DNA of 12,619 bases, from assembly GCA_041477005.1 (NCBI GenBank), contig JBGOUJ010000166.1, forward strand, positions 1 through 12,619, in the 5' to 3' direction. The notes beneath the pieces were generated by a model. That model saw only the letters and a list, made by a program, of their open reading frames with translations, searched no databases and was not told the DNA's origin. This DNA is from JBGOUJ01 sp041477005 (GTDB lineage Bacteria > Acidobacteriota > Terriglobia > Bryobacterales > JACQDG01). Each line of letters begins with the position of its first letter. The stretch's first letter is position 1. Of this stretch, positions 1 through 7,368 are shown one piece after another. The position numbers and the translations under genes are program-made.

Positions 1-9
1 GAATCGGGA

Positions 10-36
10 GCCGGCAGGAGGTGAATCCCCTCCGGC
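10..36. repeat. Inverted repeat at left edge
   Basis: GGAGG (17-21) pairs with CCTCC (29-33) around a 7-nt loop, and GCC (10-12) can pair with GGC (34-36) across a small bulge. It lies upstream of the beta-helix gene. There is no T-run after it, so it is not a clear terminator. It may be the end of an upstream transcript or part of a leader. Its role is unknown because the upstream sequence is cut off. Confidence 0.3.
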
Positions 37-132
37 TTGCAATCTTTCACCAAAAGCGATACAAGAAGAACGAGGATTTTTTCCTGCATCGCGCCGGGGA
101 GGCCGATCCCCGCAGCAAGGAGATCGGAGCCG
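37..132 (+). promoter_or_regulatory. Putative promoter and leader of the beta-helix gene
   Basis: TTGCAA (37-42) and TACAAG (60-65) are separated by 17 nt, each matching the sigma-70 consensus at 4 of 6 positions, which would place transcription start near 72. The leader then has a 6-bp hairpin, CGGGGA/TCCCCG (95-100 and 107-112, loop GGCCGA), followed by a good Shine-Dalgarno AAGGAG (117-122), 10 nt before the GTG start at 133. The promoter boxes are imperfect and were read by eye. The ribosome binding site is the strongest part. Confidence 0.35.
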
Positions 133-2235
133 GTGTCCCGCCGCGTTCTCTACCGCTACTTTTGCCTCTGGAGCATTGCTTTTTGCGTCCTGGCGCCCGG
201 CCGAAGGGAGATCCGCGGCCAGCCTGGAGGGGCGGTTTACTACGTCAGCCTCGCTGGGGATGACCGCAACCCGGGGACGGCGGAGCGGCCGTGGCGCCAT
301 GTTGAATGGGCCATGACGCGGCCGCTCCTGCAGGGCGGGGACACCATCCGCATCCGCCAGGGGGTCTACCGGCCCATCGCCGAAGCCGTTCCCAACCGGG
401 ACAGCCCGACCGACGATACGCTGATCCGCCCGGTGGCCGGCGGCGAGCGCGACCGCCCGATCACGGTCACGGCCGAGCCGGGGGCGGCGGTCACGCTGAG
501 CGGCCGCTTCCTGGCCGAGCGCTGGCAACCCTTCGGGACAGCCGGTGTGTACTACTACGATTATTCGACGCCGGTGAGCTTTCCCTTCGACCACCCCTTC
601 CAGGTAGTCGAGGACGGCCGGCTGCTGTCCCGCGTGGCGACGCTCGATCAGGTGGACCGGCCGGGCCGCTGCTTTGTCGATACCGGGATCGAGCGCATCT
701 ACGTGTGGCCCAGCGGCGGCGGGCCGCCCGCGGCGCACAAGATGGAATACGGCGGGTCAGCGGCGGGGATCGACTTCCTGGGAGGCGCCCGCTACTGGCG
801 GCTGGCCGGCTTCCGGCTGGAGGGATTCAAAACGGCCGGCGTGCTCGTTCGCAGCGGGGCGGGATCGATCGAGCTCGACCACATGGATATCAGTTATGTC
901 GGTGCAGCCCGCCCGGGCGCAGATCCCTCGAGCGGCTACGCCCTGGTCGTCTACGACACCGCCGGCGGCAACTACGTCCACGACTGCAATCTGCACCACA
1001 CCCTGGCCGAGGCGGTGCACATCTCCCAAACCGGCGCCGGCGGCGATCTCTACCAGAACAACGAAATTCACGAAGCCGGGGGCGCGGAGTGGCTCGCTCC
1101 ACTCCCGCTCGTCGGGCCGGGATTGATCCTGCGCGGCAGCGGGATCACGGTGCGCGGCAATCGCTTTTGGGGAAACGGCTACCACGGCCTGATCCTGGAG
1201 TCGGACCTGCGCGGCTCGGAGGGCCCGGCCGCCCCCAGCCAGAACATCATCGAAGGAAATGTCTTCGCCAGCAACCGCGGCAACGGCCTCTACGGCGACG
1301 GCAAGAACGGGGTCACGCCTTCGCGCGCCAACATCATCCGCTTCAACCTGTTCGACAGCAACAACCAGGGCCGCGCCGGCAGCAGCGGGGACGGCGAGAT
1401 GCGGCTGGCGGGAAACTTCGACGATACGCTCCTCTACAACAACACCTTCTATGGTGACAAGGCGAACGGCGTTCTGATCTACGCCGGCCGGCTGGCGGCG
1501 GGCACGGCCCAGGGAGCCGACGCGGTCCCCGACGGGACCCGCCTGGTCAACAACACCACGGTTCACCTCAGCCGGTCGGCGGCGCTCTATCCGCTGCGGG
1601 TGATCGACGCGGGGGATCTCACGGCCGACTGCAACAACTGGTTTCGGCCGGCGGGTGGGCCGCTGGTGAGCTGGAACGGACTGGATCTCGCGCAGATCGA
1701 GGACTTCCGCCGCCAAACGGCGCAGGAACGGCGAGGCCTGGCGGTCGATCCGCGATTTGTGTGGGCGGAGAACGGCTGTTTCTGGCTACGGGCGGTGTCG
1801 CCCCTGATCGGGCGGGGGGCGGCCGATATACGCGGGGACGGCACGGTGTGGGCGGCGCCGCCGGGCGGGGCAGCCCCGGATCTGGGCGCGTTTCCCTACC
1901 GGCCGCTGCTGGCGATCTCCACCACGGAGCTGCGCTTTGCGGCGCTCGCGCGCGGCCGGGAGCCCGCCAGGCAGACCATCGAGATCGAGAGCGCCGCTCG
2001 AACGCCCCTCGGCTGGACGGCGCGGACCAGCGGGGAAAAATGGCTGCAGCTCTCGGCCACGGCGGGGGACGCGCCGGCCGGGCTCGGCGTTGCGGCGCGC
2101 ACGGGGGGACTGGCGGCCGGAAGTTACGCGGGGACGGTGCTGGTTGCGCCGGCGATCGAGGGAGAGCCGGCGGTCGCGGTCCGAGTCACCCTGGCCATCG
2201 TGCCCGCGCCGCCGCGGAAGAGGGCATCCCCATAA
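133..2235 (+). CDS. Secreted right-handed parallel beta-helix protein with BACON-like C-terminal domain
   Basis: About 700 residues. I chose the GTG at 133 because AAGGAG sits 10 nt upstream and the first residues (VSRRVLYRYFCLWSIAFCVLAPG) form a basic n-region plus hydrophobic core of a signal peptide; the frame is open further upstream but that part does not look like protein. Residues about 35-60 carry the 'SLAGDDRNPGTAERPWRHV' motif that begins DUF1565/parallel beta-helix proteins. The middle (about 210-470) has the Asn/Gly-rich rungs of such helices, e.g. 'NIIEGNVFASNRGNGLYG'. The last ~105 residues resemble BACON/Ig-like domains ('WLQLSATAGDAP', then 'GGLAAGSYAGTVLV'). Related folds include polysaccharide lyases and carbohydrate-binding surface proteins, but no catalytic motif is evident, so the activity is unassigned. 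The gene stands alone on this strand and converges on ubiX with 17 nt between stops. Confidence 0.85.
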   Translation: MSRRVLYRYFCLWSIAFCVLAPGRREIRGQPGGAVYYVSLAGDDRNPGTAERPWRHVEWAMTRPLLQGGDTIRIRQGVYRPIAEAVPNRDSPTDDTLIRPVAGGERDRPITVTAEPGAAVTLSGRFLAERWQPFGTAGVYYYDYSTPVSFPFDHPFQVVEDGRLLSRVATLDQVDRPGRCFVDTGIERIYVWPSGGGPPAAHKMEYGGSAAGIDFLGGARYWRLAGFRLEGFKTAGVLVRSGAGSIELDHMDISYVGAARPGADPSSGYALVVYDTAGGNYVHDCNLHHTLAEAVHISQTGAGGDLYQNNEIHEAGGAEWLAPLPLVGPGLILRGSGITVRGNRFWGNGYHGLILESDLRGSEGPAAPSQNIIEGNVFASNRGNGLYGDGKNGVTPSRANIIRFNLFDSNNQGRAGSSGDGEMRLAGNFDDTLLYNNTFYGDKANGVLIYAGRLAAGTAQGADAVPDGTRLVNNTTVHLSRSAALYPLRVIDAGDLTADCNNWFRPAGGPLVSWNGLDLAQIEDFRRQTAQERRGLAVDPRFVWAENGCFWLRAVSPLIGRGAADIRGDGTVWAAPPGGAAPDLGAFPYRPLLAISTTELRFAALARGREPARQTIEIESAARTPLGWTARTSGEKWLQLSATAGDAPAGLGVAARTGGLAAGSYAGTVLVAPAIEGEPAVAVRVTLAIVPAPPRKRASP

Positions 2236-2250
2236 CGGGGGGCATCCCCA
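2222..2250. repeat. 11-bp direct repeat and short hairpins in the convergent junction
   Basis: GGGCATCCCCA occurs at 2222-2232 and again at 2240-2250, flanking the stop of the beta-helix gene. CCCC/GGGG can pair across ATAAC (2228-2240), and GGGG/CCCC across CAT (2239-2249). This is the only structured sequence between the two convergent genes and might act as a weak bidirectional terminator, but neither side has a U-tract. Confidence 0.3.
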
Positions 2251-2252
2251 CG

Positions 2253-2822
2253 TCAGCGCATTCCTTGCCAGCGCTGGACCAGGTTGGCGTCGATCGAGAA
2301 CAGGTCGAGGATGCGGCCGACCGTGTGGTTCACTATGTCGTCGATGGATTTGGGGCGGTTGTAAAAGGCGGGGACCGGCGGAGCCAGGATCGCGCCCATT
2401 TCGGCGCAGGCGGCCATGTTGCGGATGTGCACCAGGCTCAGCGGCGCTTCCCGCACCACCAGCACCAGCCGGCGGTGCTCCTTCAGGGTCACGTCGGCGG
2501 CGCGCGTCAGCAGGTTGTCGCTCAGGCCGTGGGCAATGGCGGCCAGCGTCTTGACCGAGCAGGGGATGACGATCATGCCGTCTGTGTGGAACGAGCCGCT
2601 GGACAAGGCGGCCCCGATGTCCTGGAACGAATAGCGCTGGGTGGCCAAGCCGGCGACCTGATCCGGGCTATAGTCCGTTTCCCAGCCGATGGTACGCTCG
2701 GCGGCCTTAGAGATCACCAGGTGGGTTTCGACTCCCGGGTCATTTCGCAGGACCTCCAGCAGCCGGATACCGTAAATGGCGCCGGTGGCCCCGCAGATGC
2801 CGATCACCAGTCGCCGTGGCAC
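2253..2822 (-). CDS. ubiX: Flavin prenyltransferase UbiX
   Basis: 189 residues, normal length for the family. UbiX joins dimethylallyl phosphate to reduced FMN, giving prenylated FMN, the cofactor of UbiD-type decarboxylases. Visible: GICGATGAIYG FMN-binding loop (8-18), Ser38, Glu48, then 'IPCSVKTLAAIAHGLSDNLL' (86-105), 'RAADVTLKE' with Lys114, 'REAPLS' with Arg124 and Glu125, 'PPVPAFY' with Tyr154, and Arg170. Lys114, Glu125, Tyr154 and Arg170 match the Lys129, Glu140, Tyr169 and Arg185 I recall for Pseudomonas UbiX at a constant offset. Start: GTG at 2822, one base after the TAG of the upstream gene, with AAGGA (2832-2828) 5 nt before it; the frame is open 27 codons further, but that would overlap the upstream gene and adds non-homologous sequence. 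It is last in a tight four-gene set, so is probably translationally coupled. No ubiD lies in the window. Confidence 0.95.
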   Translation of the reverse strand: MPRRLVIGICGATGAIYGIRLLEVLRNDPGVETHLVISKAAERTIGWETDYSPDQVAGLATQRYSFQDIGAALSSGSFHTDGMIVIPCSVKTLAAIAHGLSDNLLTRAADVTLKEHRRLVLVVREAPLSLVHIRNMAACAEMGAILAPPVPAFYNRPKSIDDIVNHTVGRILDLFSIDANLVQRWQGMR

Positions 2823-2823
2823 C

Positions 2824-3450
2824 CTAGTCCTTCTCCATGACCTTGGCCCCCAGCGCCCCGCCGGCGATGGCCAGAGCTGCGATGACGATGAAACCCACAA
2901 CAATGTAACTCAGCAGGAAGATGGCCAGCCCCGCCGGCGAGGTCAAGAAATCCGTGACCTGGCGAGTCATCTGGTCCTGAGCGGCAGGCATCTTCTCGAT
3001 GGATTGGCGAAGGACCTCGCGGAAGTTCATCGTGCTTCGGGCGATCAGAAAGTTCAGAGCGGTCAAGGCCAGGCTGATGACGAACGTCAGCAATCCGGTG
3101 ATCCAGCCCAGGCGGGCGCCGTCGCCGACCGACAAAGCCAGGCCCGTCCGGCGGGCGTATAGGACCGCGGAGAGGAAGCCGCCGCCCAGGACCCACAGGC
3201 AGCACCCGAAGCTGACCAGTGGAATGAAATTGAGCAAGGCGGTCAGGGAGGCGCAGAGCAGCGCTACACGGAGGGCAATCGGGTTGCCGAAGGCGACCTG
3301 GGGCGCAACTCGACCGGCGGCCGGGGCCGGCGGCGGCGCCGGCTCGGAAGAGGCGGCGGCCATATCCTCCTCCCGCTGCGGCTTGCCGCAACGGAGGCAG
3401 AAACGGGCGTTGTCGGGGAGTTCGGCCCCGCAGCTACAAAGGAGCGCCAT
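2824..3450 (-). CDS. Zinc-ribbon membrane protein
   Basis: 208 residues, not a named family that I recognise. The N-terminus has a CxC(G)...CxxC(G) zinc ribbon: Cys5, Cys7, Cys18, Cys21. A Pro/Ala-rich linker (about 31-50) follows, then hydrophobic segments at about 58-80, 82-99, 114-137 and 174-203, so three or four membrane spans with the ribbon probably in the cytoplasm. Between the third and fourth spans is a polar, possibly helical stretch ('EVLRQSIEKMPAAQDQMTRQ'). It starts 8 nt after the stop of the YPGA-domain gene and ends 1 nt before the ubiX start, so it sits inside the four-gene unit. Zinc-ribbon membrane proteins of this layout are common hypothetical proteins in acidobacteria (from memory). 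Function unknown. Confidence 0.85.
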   Translation of the reverse strand: MALLCSCGAELPDNARFCLRCGKPQREEDMAAASSEPAPPPAPAAGRVAPQVAFGNPIALRVALLCASLTALLNFIPLVSFGCCLWVLGGGFLSAVLYARRTGLALSVGDGARLGWITGLLTFVISLALTALNFLIARSTMNFREVLRQSIEKMPAAQDQMTRQVTDFLTSPAGLAIFLLSYIVVGFIVIAALAIAGGALGAKVMEKD

Positions 3451-3458
3451 GGACTGCT

Positions 3459-4043
3459 TCAGTTTGCCTCAGGCTCTCCGATGTTGGCAAGGGCGATTCG
3501 CGTGTTTCCGTGCCGCTGCTCGATCGCGACGACCTTCTTCAACTGCCCGCGCTCCCAGTGGAACTCCACGTCTCTGTCCGATTTGCGGATGAGGGCAAAC
3601 TCGGCGGCCTCGTTCCGGTAGAAGTCGACGACCTTGTCGAAGGGGTCGGACGTCTCCATCTTGACGGCGAGCACGCGCATGGACTTGTCGGCAAAGTCGA
3701 GGTCCAAGTCCACCCGCGCGCCGCTCGTGTCGTCTTTGGCGACCGTGGCGCCGGGGTAGAGGGGAATGCCCAGCAGCTTGGGGTCTACTCCCTGCTTTTG
3801 GACACGGAAACGGCCGAAGGGAGTCTCGACCTTCATGGTCCTCTCCTGCCCCTGCTCGTCCCGCGCCGTGGTGACATGGAATTTGGAGGCGAAGATATAG
3901 CCGACAATGAGCAGACCGGCCACGGTGAGCAGAATCACACCCACCACCACGCCGATGACGATGGCGACCAGCCTTCCGGTTGAAGCCTCGGCGGGCGGCG
4001 TCGCCGGAGGACCTGCGGGGGTTGAAACCGGAACGTTGCTCAT
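3459..4043 (-). CDS. Single-pass membrane protein with C-terminal 'YPGA...FYR' domain
   Basis: 194 residues. A Pro/Ala-rich N-terminus (1-22) is followed by one long membrane helix (about 25-51), so the rest (about 54-194) is probably outside the cytoplasmic membrane. That part contains 'GIPLYPGA' (92-99) and 'TSDPFDKVVDFYR' (131-143), a pairing I recognise from uncharacterised bacterial proteins, where a strand is followed by a helix starting at the FYR segment. No catalytic motif is seen. The ATG at 4043 overlaps the stop of the DUF2085 gene as ATGA and has GAGG 7 nt upstream (4054-4051), which settles the start; the frame continues 20 codons upstream but without homologous-looking sequence. 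Function unknown; the overlap suggests coupled production with its neighbours. Confidence 0.85.
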   Translation of the reverse strand: MSNVPVSTPAGPPATPPAEASTGRLVAIVIGVVVGVILLTVAGLLIVGYIFASKFHVTTARDEQGQERTMKVETPFGRFRVQKQGVDPKLLGIPLYPGATVAKDDTSGARVDLDLDFADKSMRVLAVKMETSDPFDKVVDFYRNEAAEFALIRKSDRDVEFHWERGQLKKVVAIEQRHGNTRIALANIGEPEAN

Positions 4044-4483
4044 GGCCCAACCTCGCCTTCTATCCACTTGGTACGCAGCGGCGGCTCGTGATGTTCCCCC
4101 CACAGGGCGGGAACCAGGAAAAACCCCGCCAGCCCGCCGGCGCTGAAGCGAACCACGGCGGGAGGTCCGGCCCAGCCCGCGGCTTCAACCAGCCATTCGA
4201 CGCCGAGCACGGCCAGGGAAGCCAGGAAAAGCCGCCGGTGGAATCCGCGGCCCGCGGCCGCGCCGATCAAAGCGCCGGCATACAGGCCCAGGCAACGGAC
4301 GCATACGGCCAGTGGATAGCCGTCGGCGCACCAGGTGCGCTGGGGCCGCTGGTGGCAGACCCAGGAAAACGCCGAGTAAAGCAGCAGCGAAGCCGTGCTC
4401 GCAGACTCCGCCAGCAAGGGCGCGGCGAAGATCGCCGCAAGCATCAGCAGGAGCACCAGCAGAACTACCAGGCGCATGGACAT
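4040..4483 (-). CDS. DUF2085 family membrane protein
   Basis: 147 residues, typical for DUF2085. The family hallmarks are present: 'SWVCHQRPQRTW' (40-51, with Cys43-His44-Gln45) and 'CVRCLGLYAG' (61-70, Cys61 and Cys64). These Cys/His residues may bind metal or be redox active; the family has no proven function. Hydrophobic spans lie at about 5-25, 56-77, 85-105 and 110-125. It begins the four-gene set DUF2085 / YPGA protein / zinc-ribbon protein / ubiX and overlaps the next gene by 4 nt. Two ATGs (4483 and 4477) are possible; neither has a strong Shine-Dalgarno, so the start is uncertain by two codons. The promoter, if separate, would be in the 84-nt gap upstream, but no clear boxes are seen. 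Confidence 0.85.
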   Translation of the reverse strand: MSMRLVVLLVLLLMLAAIFAAPLLAESASTASLLLYSAFSWVCHQRPQRTWCADGYPLAVCVRCLGLYAGALIGAAAGRGFHRRLFLASLAVLGVEWLVEAAGWAGPPAVVRFSAGGLAGFFLVPALWGEHHEPPLRTKWIEGEVGP

Positions 4484-4536
4484 ATTGACTCGCGACCCGA
4501 CTGGAGGATTTCGCGCAAGCTCTCCAAGGGCTCGGC

Positions 4537-4552
4537 TTCCCGATAGCGGGAA
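4537..4552. repeat. Short perfect hairpin in the 84-nt gap
   Basis: TTCCCG (4537-4542) and CGGGAA (4547-4552) form a 6-bp stem with loop ATAG, just downstream of the oxidoreductase stop on the - strand. It could weaken read-through into the DUF2085 unit, but no T-run follows. The remainder of the gap (4484-4567) holds only this hairpin and the half repeat at 4558. Confidence 0.35.
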
Positions 4553-4557
4553 CCTGG

Positions 4558-4578
4558 TCCCTGACGGTCACGGCTCCG
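4558..4578. repeat. Half copy of the palindromic repeat, at the oxidoreductase 3' end
   Basis: On the + strand it begins TCCCTGACGGTC. It matches the complement of the right arm of the palindromic element at 9577-9655 (9630-9650) at 19 of 21 positions. The TGA stop of the oxidoreductase gene (4570-4568) lies inside it, so the repeat has set the end of that protein (...KVSEP). No matching second arm was found in the adjoining gap, so this is a partial element. Confidence 0.6.
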
Positions 4579-5581
4579 ATACTTTCACCAGTTGCTTCCC
4601 GATGTTCTCGCCCCGCAGTACCCCCAGGAACGCCCGCGGGGCGTTTTCGATCCCTTCGGCGAATGCTTCGAGGTATTTGAGCTTGCCTTCCTTCAGCCAC
4701 TGACCCAGCTTCTGCAGGCCTTCGCCGAATCGCGGGGCATAGTCGGTGATCAGGAAGCCCTGCACCTTGGCCCGCTTCACGATCAGGGTGGGCAGGAAGC
4801 GCGGGCCCATTTCCGGCCGGTCGAGATTGTACTGAGAGATCTGGCCGCAAATCGAGATGCGGGCGTGCACGTTGATCAGGCGGAAGACCGCGTCGGTTAG
4901 GGCGCCGCCGACGTTGTCGAAATACACGTCGATGCCCTTGGGGCACAATTCCTTTAGTTTCTCGTAGTAATCGGTAGCGGCCTTGTAGTTGAAGGCGGCG
5001 TCAAAGCCCAGCTCGCGGACGACCCAATCGATCTTCGCCTCGCTGCCGGCTATCCCCACCACCCGGCAGTCTTTGACCTTCGCGATCTGTCCGGCGATCG
5101 ACCCCACCGCTCCAGCCGCACCCGAAACCACGACCGTCTCGCCCGGCTGCGGATCGCAGACATCCAGCAGCCCGAAATAGGCGGTCAGACCGATGTGCCC
5201 GAGCACGTTGAGCGCCGCCGCGAGCGGCGCCGCCCGCGGATCGAGTTTTCGCAGGCCTTTGCCGTCCGCGGCCGCATATTGCTGCCAGCCGAGCATCCCC
5301 ACCACGTAATCGCCCGCCTGAAACTGCGGATGGTTCGATTCGACGACCTGCCCCACGCCGCCGCCCACCATCACTCCCCCGATCTCGACCGAAGGTGCGT
5401 ACGACTTCACCTCACTCATGCGGCCCCGCATGTAGGGATCGACCGAGAGGTAAATCGTGCGGACCAGGACCTCGCCGGCGCCCGGCTTCGGAATGGGCGA
5501 TTCGACGAATCGGAAGTCCGATTCTTTGGGGAAGCCCACGGGCCTCGCGGCCAGCATCACCTGTTTGTTCAGCGTCGCCAT
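4568..5581 (-). CDS. NADP-dependent oxidoreductase, CurA / prostaglandin-reductase type (COG2130)
   Basis: 337 residues, the usual length of zinc-free medium-chain reductases that reduce the C=C bond of enones with NADPH (CurA, leukotriene B4 12-hydroxydehydrogenase type). Seen: an N-terminal GroES-like domain with 'VDPYMRGRMS' (47-56), the family motif 'GLTAYFGLLD' (131-140), the nucleotide-binding AAGAVG (155-160) in 'VVVSGAAGAVGSIAGQ', and 'YFDNVGG' near 221. No structural or catalytic zinc cysteines are present, as expected. ATG at 5581 has GAGGA 6 nt upstream. It starts 38 nt after the DUF885 stop, so may be co-transcribed. The natural substrate cannot be told from sequence. The C-terminus ends inside a repeat remnant, but the preceding 'NIGKQLVKV' is the normal family end, so little is lost. 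Confidence 0.93.
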   Translation of the reverse strand: MATLNKQVMLAARPVGFPKESDFRFVESPIPKPGAGEVLVRTIYLSVDPYMRGRMSEVKSYAPSVEIGGVMVGGGVGQVVESNHPQFQAGDYVVGMLGWQQYAAADGKGLRKLDPRAAPLAAALNVLGHIGLTAYFGLLDVCDPQPGETVVVSGAAGAVGSIAGQIAKVKDCRVVGIAGSEAKIDWVVRELGFDAAFNYKAATDYYEKLKELCPKGIDVYFDNVGGALTDAVFRLINVHARISICGQISQYNLDRPEMGPRFLPTLIVKRAKVQGFLITDYAPRFGEGLQKLGQWLKEGKLKYLEAFAEGIENAPRAFLGVLRGENIGKQLVKVSEP

Positions 5582-5602
5582 CGGCCGTCCTCGATTAGAG
5601 CC

Positions 5603-5614
5603 CCTGCCGGCAGG
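5603..5614. repeat. Perfect 12-bp palindrome between the DUF885 and oxidoreductase genes
   Basis: CCTGCCGGCAGG is self-complementary and lies in the 38-nt gap. CCCTGCCGGC (5602-5611) is also shared with the left arm of the palindromic element at 9583-9592, so this may be another remnant of that family, though 10 nt of identity in GC-rich DNA is weak. A regulator-binding site is an alternative. Confidence 0.3.
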
Positions 5615-5619
5615 CGCCC

Positions 5620-7365
5620 CTAAAGCACCGGCCCCTTGTCGCCGGGCAGCAGGATCCGGCGCACCAATTGGATCGGGACGCCTCCCTGCCGGACGAACTC
5701 GTTGTGAAAACCTTCCAGGCGGAACGCCGGCCCCTTGGCCTTCCGGTAATCCTCCCGCAACTTGTAGATCTCCAGCTTCCCCAGTGTGTAGTAAAGATAA
5801 GTTGGGTTATAGGCCCCGCGCCGCGCCTCCTCGTAAGCGTTGGCCGGCTCCTGGAATCCCTTCTCGACGAAGATCCTGGCCCCGTCCTCGACCGTCATCC
5901 CCTGGGTGTGGAGCTTGATGCCCACAACGTAGCGGCAATCGCGCACCAACGCCTCTTCCAGTTGCGCCAGCCGGATCTTGGCGTCGCCGCCGCCGAAGCC
6001 CTCTTCGAGCATCATCTGTTCGCTATAGTGCGCCCAGCCCTCGACGTTGCTCCCGCAGAAGGTCAGCTTGCGGGTCTTGGTGGGGAATTGCTTCACGTAC
6101 AGGAACTGCACGAAGTGCCCGGGGAAAGCCTCGTGGATGGTAATCAGGTCCATCACTTCGCGGTTGTAAAGCCGCAGGTGCTCTTCCTTATGCTTGGCGT
6201 CCCAGTTTTTCTCCGTAGGCGTCACATAGTAGAAGGCCTCGGTGGCCTTGGTCTCGTAAGGACCCGGGGAATCCATCGAAGCAAACGAGCCGACACGGGC
6301 GTAAGGAGGCGTTTCCATTACGATCGGCCGAACCTCCGACGGCAGCGTGACGATCTTGTGATCGGCCACATACTGGCGGATCCCTTCCAGGGTCCGCTTG
6401 GCCGCCGGGATCAGGTCCTGCTCGGTGGGGTGGTCCTTGGTGAGCTCCTTCATCGCTTCGGCGGGCGGCTTGCCGGGAAGCACCTTTTCGGCCGTCTCGA
6501 GGAGGGCCTTGTAGTCCTTCTCCAGGTTCGCCTCGCCGATGGCCAGCACTCTGTCCAGCGGGAGGCCGACCATCTCGTCGTAGAGCAGTTTCCGGCTGAA
6601 GTTTTCGGCGCCGATGGCGTAGGCGCCCTTCGATCGTGGCAGCAGGTCCTTCTTGAGCCAGGCCGCCGCGCCCTCGATGGACTTGGCGGCGGCTTCGTTG
6701 GCCACCCGAAATTCCTGGAGCAGCGCGGCGTCGCCGCCGGCCGCGCCTTTGGCCCAGTCGGCCACCGTGCGGCGGAAAAAGCCGACCGAGCCTTCCGCGA
6801 CCCGAATGGCCAGATCGGTGAACTCCTTAGGCGGATTCTCCACGTTGGCCCGCATCGCCTCGATCACCGGCGGCACACCCTTCAGTCGGGCCACGATCGA
6901 TTGCAGCCGGTCGTGCGCCGGCGCAAAGTCGCGCTTCATCAGGCCGTCAATCGCCCCGCCGGGCCGGCCGACATAAGGGATCGGGTTTTTCTTCCAGAGA
7001 TGGAGCGTCTGGATGTCGAGCAGCTCGGAACGGATTTCGCCGTCCAGGACCGCGGCGTCAATCGCGTCATCGCCGGCCAAGCCGGCCGACCGCAGCTTCT
7101 CGATCTCGCCGAGCTCGGCCTCCAGCGTCTCCGCCCGCTTGGCGAAGGCCGCCGCCGAAAGGTCTCCGAGCCTGTTATCGTACTGATGAAATCCCTGCTC
7201 GGTTCCCTCGCTGGGCCGGAAGTCGTAGCGGGCGTTGAAATAGCCGTCGACAAAGGCCGTGAAGGCCGGCGATAGCGCGGTCGCCGCCGGCGATTTCTCC
7301 TTCGCCGTGTGGCAGCCCACCGCCGGCAGGATGATCAGCAGCCACAGGTATTGGAGCTTCCGCAT
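5620..7365 (-). CDS. DUF885 family lipoprotein, putative metal-dependent hydrolase
   Basis: 581 residues, close to the usual ~580-600 of DUF885. The N-terminus (MRKLQYLWLLIILPAVGC) is a lipoprotein signal with Cys18 as probable acylation site; the -3 residue is Ala rather than Leu. Family motifs: 'RPSEGTEQGFHQYD' (about 50-63), 'FYYVTPTEKNW' (about 383-393), 'HEAFPGHFVQ' (411-420), 'EGWAHYSEQM' (442-451) and 'VEDGARIFVEKG' near 500. The HExxPGH and EGWAHYSE motifs resemble metallopeptidase zinc sites, and the family is often treated as peptidase-like, though this is little proven. It probably acts in the periplasm or at the outer membrane. It begins 3 nt after the stop of the GH35-like gene, so is likely co-transcribed. 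Its Shine-Dalgarno (AGAAG/GAGGAG) lies within the last codons of that gene. Confidence 0.9.
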   Translation of the reverse strand: MRKLQYLWLLIILPAVGCHTAKEKSPAATALSPAFTAFVDGYFNARYDFRPSEGTEQGFHQYDNRLGDLSAAAFAKRAETLEAELGEIEKLRSAGLAGDDAIDAAVLDGEIRSELLDIQTLHLWKKNPIPYVGRPGGAIDGLMKRDFAPAHDRLQSIVARLKGVPPVIEAMRANVENPPKEFTDLAIRVAEGSVGFFRRTVADWAKGAAGGDAALLQEFRVANEAAAKSIEGAAAWLKKDLLPRSKGAYAIGAENFSRKLLYDEMVGLPLDRVLAIGEANLEKDYKALLETAEKVLPGKPPAEAMKELTKDHPTEQDLIPAAKRTLEGIRQYVADHKIVTLPSEVRPIVMETPPYARVGSFASMDSPGPYETKATEAFYYVTPTEKNWDAKHKEEHLRLYNREVMDLITIHEAFPGHFVQFLYVKQFPTKTRKLTFCGSNVEGWAHYSEQMMLEEGFGGGDAKIRLAQLEEALVRDCRYVVGIKLHTQGMTVEDGARIFVEKGFQEPANAYEEARRGAYNPTYLYYTLGKLEIYKLREDYRKAKGPAFRLEGFHNEFVRQGGVPIQLVRRILLPGDKGPVL

Positions 7366-7368
7366 TGT

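Noticed and set aside
10..64. Cobalamin-riboswitch-like string GGTGAATCC near the left edge
   Set aside because: The other conserved boxes (CCCGC, the CTGT segment, the following stem) are absent, and the downstream gene is not a cobalamin gene.
757..1716. Open frame of 319 codons on the - strand inside the beta-helix gene
   Set aside because: Val/Ala/Arg-rich antisense sequence with no motif. The + strand gene has a ribosome binding site, signal peptide and beta-helix rungs through this region.
2822..2903. Longer ubiX start 27 codons upstream
   Set aside because: It would overlap the zinc-ribbon gene by about 80 nt and add a Trp/Arg/Ser-rich stretch not found in UbiX. The GTG at 2822 has a good Shine-Dalgarno and fits the family N-terminus.
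5683..5696. CTCCCTGCCGG in the DUF885 gene as another copy of the palindromic repeat
   Set aside because: The match is 11 nt only and encodes 'RQGGVP', a stretch that fits this part of the DUF885 family, so chance is the simpler explanation.
5668..7275. Open frame of 535 codons on the + strand opposite the DUF885 gene
   Set aside because: The - strand encodes clear DUF885 motifs and a lipoprotein signal. The + frame has no recognisable motif and mirrors the codon bias of the real gene.
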